A stretch of 64,000 nt of DNA. Origin: Hyaloperonospora brassicae. Lineage: Eukaryota; Oomycota; Peronosporomycetes; Peronosporales; Peronosporaceae. Shown in pieces: positions 54,634 to 64,000 of this stretch; within the stretch, counting starts at the first letter, position 1, and every line of letters begins with the position of its first letter. Made by a program: the position numbers and the translations under genes. Location: positions 248,001 to 312,000 of the forward strand of contig CANTFL010001465.1 in the NCBI GenBank assembly GCA_947650285.1. The letters run 5' to 3'. The notes under the pieces are model-generated. The model saw nothing but the letters and a program-made list of their open reading frames with translations. It searched no databases and was not told the DNA's origin.

Positions 54634-56583
54634 TCAACTCTCGTTAAGCCTCGCGAGAAGCTGTAAGTTGCCCCCTTGTCTTGAGCGAGGTACCCACAGC
54701 AACAAGGAGCCCTCGTCTACTCCAGGAAGACCCAAAATCCCAGGGCGCCACCGGTCTAAATAAAGCGTCTTCCCTTCCAAAGCTTTTACGGTTGAACTCC
54801 ATGTGACGTTCTGACCCGCCTTAACCCTCACTTCTTTAATTTTGTCGCCTGCAGATTTGATGTTGACAGTGACGTCCTTGGCGTCAAAGCTCTGGAACGT
54901 GATAGTGACAGACCCATCACCAATTTTGGTCCAGCGCCCACCGCTCTTCTCAAAAGCCTTACCGACAGTCTTCAACCCCAGTGCTTCTTCAGCAGAGCCG
55001 TCGTCGATTTCACCGACAAACTCAGTGGGGCCGCAGATTGGCTGGAAGAACTCGAACATCGCACCGCCAATGTTCTTCTTTTCCCAAACAGCGTAAAACG
55101 ATCCTACCTTGTCAGCAATGCTGTACGCGTACTGACTTGCTGTAAAAAAGGTGCCGTTGCTACTTGTTCCGGACTGGATCAAGTCTTCCATGATACCCGC
55201 AAAGCCTTTGCGCAGCGTATCTCGGGTGGCGTAAGCTTCAGGTTCGTTGAACTCGTCAATCATTTCCTTCATGCAGTTGTTCGTCACAGTGGGGATGTCA
55301 TATAATGCAAGCGTCGACACGCTCAGTGCAACACGCAGGTCATCCTCCGAGATCTTTGGGTTCTTTCGACGCAACTCAGCCACCAGGATCCACGTTTGGT
55401 CCAGCATTCGTTTCAGGTCGAAGCCACAGGTCGACTCGGATTTCAACGCCTTCCGCAATGACGTAATGTCCGACTTACCCAGCGAAAGAACTACCCATCC
55501 GAGGCCGATGCTTTTCATGAAAGTCGTGAAGGCAGACCAACTGGAAGTAATGGCGGTGCCTTTGGAAATGATTTCTTTCAGTGTCAACATAATCGTGTTC
55601 ACTAGCCGGTCTGCGAACTTGACGGTATCAGTCACTGTGACCCCGGTGCACGAGGCAATCATCACTGGAATATCAAAGACGACATTGTCGGTTTGATACA
55701 TCATTGTCAGCAGCTTTTGGGTCGTTGTTTGCGGGGCCGACACGCGCACAGTGCGCACGTACTTGGTCAGCGACTTCACCAACCCCATCACCTCTTTGCT
55801 GCACCTGTATGCCAGCTGGATACCCGCTGCCATCAACTTGAACTTCCCGTACGCGTCATTCGTGGCGATCGAAAGAGCTGCTTGCGCTACGCCCGACACT
55901 TTGGTGATGACTTCAAGCGCACAATTGTCGTTTCGCCGGATACACTCAACCCCACACTCGATCGGGTGCCTCAGCGGGCACTGTGCCCAACACGTTCCGA
56001 GCTTGCCGTCATACCCCAGCGGACACGTCTTGGCAATGTGAACTTTTCGGTAGCACGCGGTGGCGCTTGTCGGCCGGAGGAATTTGCCAATCCAGTTGGT
56101 GTGCGTCGACGTCGTGGTGCTCGTTACGCTGAACGCGTTCCCAAAGGCAAAGCCGCCGTGCTGCGGGCGGCGGCTGTCTGAAGAGTCGCTGCTGTCGGAC
56201 GAGGTGCTACTGTCGGACGAGTCGCTGCTGTCGTTGTCACTGCGCTGGAGCGTCTGACGTTTGGCTTCGATGCTGTCGGACGAGACACTGCTGTCCGAAG
56301 AGTCGCTATTGCCGACCGGCCCTGTCGTAGCATCGTCGCTGTCGAGAAATCCCCCGTGGCCCCTGACGTGACGGTTGCGGTGGATTCGCACAGTACGCGA
56401 TGAGTTGGTCGCCTCGAACTTCGATGCGATACCTTTGGCCGTGGACAGAGCGCCTGTCATTGCTGCTCCGCGCACGAGCTCTCGGGTTTTCAAGAACCCA
56501 AACGACGGGAGCGAAACCGACGCCCCAAAGCTCGCGAAGTCAAGCGCTAGGACGACTACCAGTGCCAGGACGAACGGGGTCAT
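54634..56583 (-). CDS. Secreted cysteine-rich protein, member 2
   Basis: 649 residues in one exon, paralogue of the gene at 51748. The ATG at 56583 opens a signal peptide (MTPFVLALVVVLALDFASFG); the frame extends 114 codons upstream but that part is a low-complexity leader. Residues of about 85-140 are a Ser/Asp repeat (DSSDSSVSSDS, SDSSDSSTSSDS). The cysteine module (CYRKVHIAKTC, GTCWAQC, IECGVECIRRNDNC) is at about 180-225, with the same spacing as in member 1. The C-terminal beta-rich block (VTITFQSFDAKDVTVNIKSA) is also shared. Similarity covers the whole length except the signal peptide and acidic linker. Function unknown. It is transcribed away from the AT-rich right end of the window. 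Confidence 0.8.
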   Translation of the reverse strand: MTPFVLALVVVLALDFASFGASVSLPSFGFLKTRELVRGAAMTGALSTAKGIASKFEATNSSRTVRIHRNRHVRGHGGFLDSDDATTGPVGNSDSSDSSVSSDSIEAKRQTLQRSDNDSSDSSDSSTSSDSSDSSDSRRPQHGGFAFGNAFSVTSTTTSTHTNWIGKFLRPTSATACYRKVHIAKTCPLGYDGKLGTCWAQCPLRHPIECGVECIRRNDNCALEVITKVSGVAQAALSIATNDAYGKFKLMAAGIQLAYRCSKEVMGLVKSLTKYVRTVRVSAPQTTTQKLLTMMYQTDNVVFDIPVMIASCTGVTVTDTVKFADRLVNTIMLTLKEIISKGTAITSSWSAFTTFMKSIGLGWVVLSLGKSDITSLRKALKSESTCGFDLKRMLDQTWILVAELRRKNPKISEDDLRVALSVSTLALYDIPTVTNNCMKEMIDEFNEPEAYATRDTLRKGFAGIMEDLIQSGTSSNGTFFTASQYAYSIADKVGSFYAVWEKKNIGGAMFEFFQPICGPTEFVGEIDDGSAEEALGLKTVGKAFEKSGGRWTKIGDGSVTITFQSFDAKDVTVNIKSAGDKIKEVRVKAGQNVTWSSTVKALEGKTLYLDRWRPGILGLPGVDEGSLLLWVPRSRQGGNLQLLARLNES

Positions 56584-59011
56584 TGGCTTTCGTTGGGAAT
56601 AAATAAATATACCGCGAGCGGCAAACGCCGCGGCAGGCGCTCGAGCGTGCAAAACAAAGAATGAATCGGTGCGCGAGCAAAGCGCCGACGTTGTGTCCCT
56701 TTTACGGCGACGGTCTCGGTCACTAAACGCGGGTGACGTCCTGCTTTCGCTCGAGCCATAGAAACGCCGACGATTTGACACGTAGGGCGACTTTCGTTTT
56801 CGCTCGCAAGTGCTCGTTCGCTCGCTTGACTGACTGACTGACTGACTGACTGCTTTGTTGACGTTTGGTGAGCTCACAGATTGGCTCGAGGGTGCTGAGA
56901 CTGTACGCTCCATGTGACACCACACGGTCGTGCGTAATGATAAGCCAGTGAGCCTTGAGGCAAGATCGAGTCCTGCTGCAAGTTGCAGCTACCAAGGCCC
57001 GGGTTCAGACCGCTCACATCTCATGTGACTGCTCTATGCGGCAGTCGGATGGTGGTCTAGTCTCGGCAGCTATCGCGCGACTGAATCTTCAAGGTCCACT
57101 CGCTGCTGCTCCTTGACACTGCTCGTGCTCACGCGAAGCAACGAAAGGGGAATCTCGATCGCACCTGTCCACCTGACTCTGCTACACACTTTTACTGCTC
57201 GTGTTTCTGCACGAAAGCGCTGGCGCTACACTACGGGTAGACTGTGCTAGTAGCACTGATTACCGCACACGGACTTGTTGCTCGACCTCAAAGACCCGTA
57301 TCGCTAGCCTCTTCTTCCATCAAGTCCCAAGTTGATGACGGCGAGATCAGGAGATTCGTGCACATAATTTGGCGAACCCAATCGAATCGGAGCCGAATCC
57401 GACCTTCGATGAAAACAAAGTGGCAATCGCATTCAAGACATTTAATTATTTCATAGCCAATGACTTCCGGCCACGGCTTTCGTCCTCTCTTTTCCACAAA
57501 GACGAAGCTGAATCTGCCACATGGATGTACCAGCTTAGATACGTTACCACGACGTAAGCTCGAGGATTCAGCACAGCACGAAGGTGATACTCTCAGATGC
57601 TGACGCGAAGATTCACCGGCATCGAGTTGTCGGCTCGCCTGAGACGGAAGCAAAGACGAATGAAAGTACAGTACAACCGGCTGTCTTCCCCTGACACGTT
57701 TGCCGTCGACTTGTCAGAAAAATGGCCAAAGACCATCCGATGCTACGACGATAGAAGTTCCGTCTCCGCTGCTACCATTGCGACGGGAAAATGAATCTTA
57801 GCCCATAAAGTCGTGCCGCAAATCGTTACAGAGCAGTAAACGAGCTTTCCTCTGAAATCTGCGACAAGTGTTTCTGATCGCCACGTGCCAGTCATATGTG
57901 GCGTGAAGCATTGGCGACGAGTGGTCGGATCCGTCTTTGGTAAGTGGTTGGTAGAAGCAATACTCAGAGCAAGCATCTGGCACTTGACTAGTACCAACGA
58001 GCAGTAGCTGGTCCATTACTGCGTCAAGTGGCCACAGCACCAGGGTGGACCAGACATACAATCGACGGACCGACCTATACTCCTGCTCAGTCACGAGCAG
58101 GTTGTATCACATTGCTTTGCTGTGATTGCACCGGGACTGAATCCTACCTTGTAAAAGTAGGGCTTCACACTGGATTTATATGATTGCGGAAGCGCTGGGT
58201 AGGACAGACAACGACAAAGGCCTTCCCGCAATCTCGAAATTTCTATCGTATTTCTAGAAAGGTCACTCGTAGCCGAATATTTGCGACAATTAATGTTTTT
58301 ATTCAGCATGCATCAATACGTCAATCAAACAGTTCGAACAACTTTGGAAATTTTGGTCAGCACAGTCACACACCAACTACTACTCTGCAAGGCCCAAAGC
58401 ACAACAACGCGATATATACTGCACGGAAGGCTCATACCATTATGGTACGTTCAAAAGCAATCAATAACTGGTAAGCTTATGATGTACGATGCATAACACC
58501 GACCTGTTGTGCAATATTCGAGTTTGACAGACGTAATATACTCTAATCACAAACCCAATGGTATGAAAAGATAGGGCAATTCATTTGTAAGATGTACAGA
58601 CCTCCGTCTATATAAGTTCCACCCCGTTCAGTAAACCTCTCCCCGGCAGGATATCAAATTGTGCGTCCATCGCGATCGTTCTACAGCCCCTAAGCTACAA
58701 GTTACAATCAGCGAGGTCAATAAAAAGTTCAAATTTCATCTTTAATGAATTTTAAATGTGAAGCCTACTCCATTTAACTACCAAGGGCCGTTTGGGGGTA
58801 ACGCGTTGCGAATATCAAATCAAGGGGTGCGGAGGACTCTTCAAACGGCTTGACCACTTTCTGAAGACACATTGAGCAGGTATCACGAAGTACGTTGATC
58901 TTATCGATGTTGATGAACATGTCTGCGACAGGTGTCGCATCTCCTATGATTGCACCATCCTCATGTGCCTCCTTTACCTCTTTCGGAATCGTCCTCAGTC
59001 AGCATCGGCTG
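56584..59011. other. Upstream of secreted protein 2, then gene-free DNA
   Basis: A GACT tetranucleotide tract (56827-56851) lies in the leader of secreted protein 2, similar in type to the GTCA tract before the gene at 1066. From about 57 kb onward frames are short. Two overlapping open stretches (57369-57557 plus, 57743-57997 minus) read somewhat protein-like but I cannot assign them. GC content falls from about 58.2 kb. Confidence 0.45.
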
Positions 59012-59452
59012 TGTAATGGGGTGCACTTCTTACAAGGTAACTGATAGAAGCTTGTACCGTGGCGGTACAAAGGTGTGTGCTCCCAAACGACATGTACACC
59101 GTCCTTGCAGAGTAAGTGATGAATTTGAGCAAGAGCTGCTCAGAAGAAAGGAAAGCAAAAGAGTATGTTAAATAAAGTGAAGCCCCTCAAATAACTGTCT
59201 TTTTCTTACTTCCGCAATGTTAACTACAACTTTCGAATATAGAATCTCACTCACCACATGTTGCGCGCGTCTAGCAGCAATTGTTCGCACATATGGTTGA
59301 TAATATCGACCTTATCATCAAATTGTGAAAGAGAATATAGAATATTACCTTCAAAGAGAATATTCCAACAATGTTGAGTCGCAGGGTAATATTGTAAAAT
59401 ACTTTCAATTCAGATGATATTTACATTGGCACATTCGTACCAATGACATGAC
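59012..59452 (-). repeat. Diverged LTR remnant of the family A group
   Basis: Starts TGTAATGGGG like the LTR at 8442 and has a hairpin near the same end (59052-59070, arms TTGTACCG and CGGTACAA). At about 59252-59275 it contains GTTGCGCGCGTCTAGCAGCAATTG, nearly the same as the core of the other LTRs. The right end is uncertain, near CATGACA. Length about 440 bases, like the LTR at 8442. No matching internal sequence was found to its right. Confidence 0.55.
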
Positions 59453-61100
59453 ACGGGCTCACCTTGTTGCAGACTGAGCAGTCTCATCATCTCTGGCAGG
59501 ATCGATGAGTATTTGAACAAATCGCTATGTGACGGCCATTTATCTTTCTTCCCGCCATATTTCGCTCTTTCTTCATAGCACTTAAAGTGACATATAGATG
59601 AGAAAAAGCCCCGTGTTTTCAGAGCACTTGGCAATGATAGCAGCCGAAGTCTCGTTCCAGGAAGCTACTGACCAGCGTATGGCAGTTATTGGGTCTACTT
59701 TGTACATGTTGTGGTATATCCACGATCATCACCATCAAACGCATGATGCAGTACGGTTGCGACGATACCGCCGCTCGATGCTGCGATGATACCGGCATCC
59801 CTCGGCTGGTTCTTGGACGTCGTTTTGGTGGAAGCATCTAGGTGTCGGCATCAGCTGACGCCCGATCATGCGTGGCATGCGATGGGGTACAGTCGATCAA
59901 ACAAAGCATTTTTGGTTTCATAATGAGAAAACATCTGCAATAGTAGAATCAATAGAGGACATAGATTACTAGCGTTTGAGTGAACAGGTACCTTCGTTGG
60001 TTTGCCCACATTCGCAAGTCATTCGTGGAATAACACGCCCGTCATTCAAGTTTTGCTGTTGCGTATGATAAAGATACACAAGGAATTGGCATCACTTCTT
60101 GTTAAAGCACGTAGGCTTCTTGGTTCCTTTTCAATATAGAATAGCTGTAGCTTCCCGATACATCGGCGTTCGCAGTGAGCGCAATGGGACTCCGCGCCTA
60201 CAGAGGATGTCGTCTCATATATTTTGTCAGTAAAGACAAATCGTCCATATACAATATCACGCATAGTGTCGATCTAGTGTCCTCCAATCTCTTGCTGTGC
60301 AATTAATCTGTCGGATGGCATGCAATTGAAGTCCTGCGCGTACATTTGGTCATAATGGGGTTCAGTCAAACTTAGCGAAGACCCTATCGCTACCATCTAT
60401 ATTGAAACATCACGCAGAGCGTTGTCGATAATGATTTTCTTCAGACCAGGCAGAGCTTTCTTCATAGATCCAATGACCCGCATTCACAGTGGATGCAAAT
60501 AGCGCAGATCTTGTGGTGATGCTGAATTTTACATCCGTTCAAGCAAGAATGTAATTGCGTCTATAGATCTATCAAGCGGTTGATCCACTTATTCGGACTT
60601 CGCGCAGATGAGGTCCCCGGTAATTGTCACATCGTAGTACTGGCAATGCAGGACCTAAATGACCATATCTTCTCAGCATAGGAAGTTGAAACATCAGCTG
60701 GCCCTTTGCCACTAGGCTGCTTGAATCTATGGTCACCAGATAGTCCACTTTATGGTCTTGCTCGTTGAAAGCTGTCATGTCGTTTTAGCAAGACCTACCC
60801 TCCCCCGAGTTTGCCCATACAGTCGGTACCTTTTGAGATAAGTCTGGACCCTCATTCTTGTGATTGCACATTTGCACATTATGTCCATGTGGGATATCAA
60901 TTTGTGACACCTTCCGCTGATCAGATAAATCATCAGCAGGCAAGACACTGCTAAACACTGCATACACACGAATGGCTTTCGCTATGCAAAAGCTTTTAGC
61001 ACAACAAAACAGTTTATGTGCGCGTCTCTCATCTTTAGACGCGAGCTACACTGATCAGGAACTCAGGGGTGTAACTTCTTTGCCATCGTTGTGATATTTC
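59453..61100 (-). other. Decayed minus-strand coding scraps
   Basis: Minus-strand frames at 59410-59634, 60046-60264, 60572-60778 and 60785-60967 contain protein-like runs (for example HCAHCERRCIGKLQLFY and LPMLRRYGHLGPALPVLRC), separated by stops. They may be remains of the internal part of the element that owned the LTR at 59012, or of another transposon, but I cannot name a domain. Confidence 0.25.
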
Positions 61101-64000
61101 GGCCAAGTTTCTGGCTCGATCTAGGCGAAAGCGGGGTGGCCTGGCTGCTCACTGAACCACTTTTGATCATTCAACAACTAACTTGTACTTCGTTTTACAA
61201 CACAAAAAAACGATCAGGCACAAGTTTTATAAGGTGTGGAAATTGGCGTTCAACGTGCCCATAACCTTTCGGAGGAAGACCTGTACGAACGTTATATTGT
61301 TCAAGTGATTCATCGCATTTTCATGTGGTATGTTGTCAGCGCCCTGTTATTGGATTACTAACGGACTTCCGCCTGTAATTCTAACGAGCCTGACTTGCGA
61401 GAAGCATGTCATGCTTCTTGAGTGTGATAATATCACCTTATTCCTTTGGAGTATACACACGCACTATGTCATGCAAGGATCCCGCTCGGTTCGACACGTA
61501 TCCATCCTTCTAGCATATCGGCAAGAGTGTGCGCTCTTTTATTAGTGGCTCCACGTCTATGCCAGTCTCATCCTCCAAACGCTGCAACTATTTGTGCTTT
61601 ACTGCTCTGCTCTGATGCTTCAATCTGAACTTTTGTCACACTGATACTTACCGGCGGTGATGACCAGGGCTTGTATCGCGCCTACATGTAGACGTCATGA
61701 GAATTGTATTTATCGAATGGCCATTTGAATTTTACTTGCTGAACCGCCATTTAGGGTCGGGTGAATGTGCCATAGGACCCAACGTATATAGGCGCTACAG
61801 AAGCGAATAAACTCAACCGGCTCGATAAGTTGTACACAGAGCCTTGCAGCAAATTAAATGTCGAGCTTGATCGAAAAAGAATAAATTAATAAAAATATCC
61901 ATATAAATTTATTATTTGAATTAAAATGTAATTGGTCAATTTTTAATTTGTATTTACGATATCACACGACATATGTGTATGACAACTACCTGTTGGCGAT
62001 CTATTGCGCGAGTCCAGCACGATAAAATTTTTTTTGGCTGTAATAATATACATGTATTTTTGAATAAGGCCTGGTAAGCAAGATGGTCGTTCTAAACAAA
62101 ATTCATATCGGTTACGAATATGACGTCAATTTTATGCAATGATCTACATCGGCAGGGACATGTGTAAGCAGTAAGCTGCATCATATTAAGAAATATCACA
62201 ACGAAATTTGGATGTATGACAAGCAAGGTTCCCGACCCGTCATCGCCCGATTCGGTACCAGTGTACATTTGAATGGTGCCACAAGATGTACTATACTTGC
62301 GACAGTAACAAAGAAATAATTACGCTGGAATAATTACACAATCACTTTTTTTCGAAACTGCATTAAAACCTTAAAAAATATTTTGCTCCCCTTTAACAAG
62401 GTAGCATTTTGTAGTATTATCTTTGACCACAATCAAGATGGGATAAGACAGGTGATATTATGCACATTCTGTGTCTACAAATACTTTCGACAAAGTATCG
62501 AAATATTAATAGTATATATATATTGAACCCGCCTATACCATCGCGCCCATCGCGCACTACGTGTTGCTTTGGGAATATTAATGAACTTTTCATTTACAAT
62601 CCAGGATGTTTCATACGTTACTCGGGTCAAATTACTATAATATATGACAGGTCACCACCATTTATCATAACTAGAATTGACATTTAGCCATTTCGTAATC
62701 GTATTGTTTGTAAAGCTTAATGATAGAATATTTCGATTCTCGGATCAATATCGAATTTCTCAGCATATGAGTAGAAAATTAGAATATTATTGCTGCTCGA
62801 ATTATTCAATGACATAACAGTTGCCTTGCGTCTCGTAGGACGCTACTACTGCTGAAGCATAGACAAATGGACAAGTACACACGGTAGAATTTCGAATAGC
62901 GAAGAAAAAATGATCGAGATCCCTCACGTTGATCCGTTGAAAATGACACCACAATTGGCTTCTGAGATAAATTGCAACGCTTCTATTTGTATTCCTGGCT
63001 AATCCGTACCAAGTCAAACGCATCATAAAGCATTGATTTCATTGATTCAATAACACTCATTGACTCCGCCATTCGCGGCCATTTATCAAGTAAATAAAAA
63101 TCGCGCAATACGTGCCAGTTAGTGATAGCGGACATGCACATCTCATAGTCCATGCCTATAAGACACTATCAATAGATCTTACCAATTTTATCTATATATA
63201 CGACATCAGAGTCTACAATCACCATAGAACATGTGAGCGTTACACTTCAAGTTGTTAGATCATCTTTCTAGCCGTGCAAAAAGTATGACAATATATTTTA
63301 ACGCTGTCAAAACTTAAAAAAGCTACGAGAGATATCACATATACTTATGGCACTTATGTGAATGTTATGCGCCCCTCATCGTTTGTCATTGGTAATAATA
63401 CTACCTATTTGTGGTAAATGTGACCAAAAATATTGGTTTTATCTACATGTAGAAGCTTTCTCGGTACCTTTTTAGGGTATTCAAACATATTCTGAGTGAT
63501 ACATCACGATCTGTATCTTGTCCAGTCTACGCTTCGGGCACTCTCAAAAGGATCAACAAAGCCTATAGTTTTAAGTATAGCTATCTAACTTTCCAAAGCT
63601 TGTCTTTTTTACGCCGTCTATGTTTTACGGGTGTGGCGATAATTTGGTGGATGAGGACATAAATGAATTGGTACGTGGGCAAGTCGGATACATTGTTCGT
63701 TGCTTGAAAAAATGTAATCAGACTTAAAAATTAAGTCTCGAAGTGCTTGCGGTGCTGTACTACTAATTAATATATATCAAATATTTCCATACTGATGCCA
63801 CTATTTTTGGATCTAAAAATTAAGCTGTAGAGGGGTGAGAGCGTAATTGTCTTCCTCATTACAATTTGTACCGAATATATTCAAAAAAAGAAATCTCACA
63901 TATGCATACCAATAGGATTTCTACTTACATAGTAGAACCTATCATTTACACGTCTCAGAGACATAACGCAATTTACCTGCATCGTGAAATTAATCAGTAG
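61101..64000. other. AT-rich region, no gene seen
   Basis: Strongly AT-rich, with long A/T runs (for example 61870-61960), few open frames longer than 60 codons and none recognisable. No tandem satellite, tRNA or telomere repeat was noticed. Confidence 0.5.

Noticed and set aside
56584..56925. 114-codon N-terminal extension of secreted protein 2
   Set aside because: Composed of the GACT-repeat leader and Arg/Ser-rich sequence with no match in the paralogue; the internal ATG opens a proper signal peptide.
61330..61628. Short plus-strand frames in the AT-rich end
   Set aside because: Chance-length frames with no domain, splice structure or composition unlike background.

Overview
The window looks like nuclear DNA of an oomycete (Phytophthora or downy-mildew type). 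It has compact genes with few short GT-AG introns of about 50-100 bases (a few are longer), housekeeping genes of clear eukaryotic type, a pair of secreted cysteine-rich proteins, and large nested Ty3/Gypsy elements carrying chromodomains and, in one element, a second RNase H domain. Everything here is from reading the sequence; no database search was run.

Layout. Positions 1-7.6 kb hold three genes: a PX-ankyrin protein, a MYND-finger protein with three exon-encoded KYFKL-type repeats, and an AATF/Bfr2-like ribosome-biogenesis factor (minus strand). Positions 8.4-28.9 kb are a retrotransposon block: a decayed minus-strand Gypsy copy (family A, 8442 to about 11985), a decayed plus-strand Gypsy element with two RNase H domains and a chromodomain (family B, about 11990-20897), and a more complete minus-strand family A element with both LTRs (20898-28864). 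Positions 28.9-30.5 kb hold a broken copy of the ribosome-rescue factor Pelota/Dom34. Positions 30.5-47.1 kb are gene-rich: ribosomal protein eL13, a SAC3/GANP mRNA-export protein, an F-box protein, a decayed RCC1-like relic, an M17 leucyl aminopeptidase, a Grc3/NOL9 polynucleotide kinase and a probably mitochondrial RCC1-repeat protein. Positions 48-56.6 kb hold a family of secreted proteins: a truncated pseudogene, an intact plus-strand gene and an intact minus-strand paralogue placed tail to tail. From about 57 kb to the end the DNA becomes AT-rich, and I see no intact gene, only an LTR remnant at 59.0-59.45 kb and unrecognised fragments.

Common themes. Several neighbours serve ribosome production and quality control (AATF, eL13, Grc3/NOL9, the broken Pelota), but they have separate promoters and I do not claim a functional cluster. 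The most unusual material is in Gypsy family A: (1) a gag-pro junction with a textbook -1 frameshift signal (slippery heptamer, 8-base spacer, stem-loop); (2) an extra protein-coding region lying antisense at the 3' end of the element, recognisable in both copies; (3) LTRs that keep a hairpin near the same end while its stem sequence differs completely from copy to copy. The secreted-protein pseudogene also shows a sharp block of about 280 bases nearly identical to its active relative, suggesting gene conversion.
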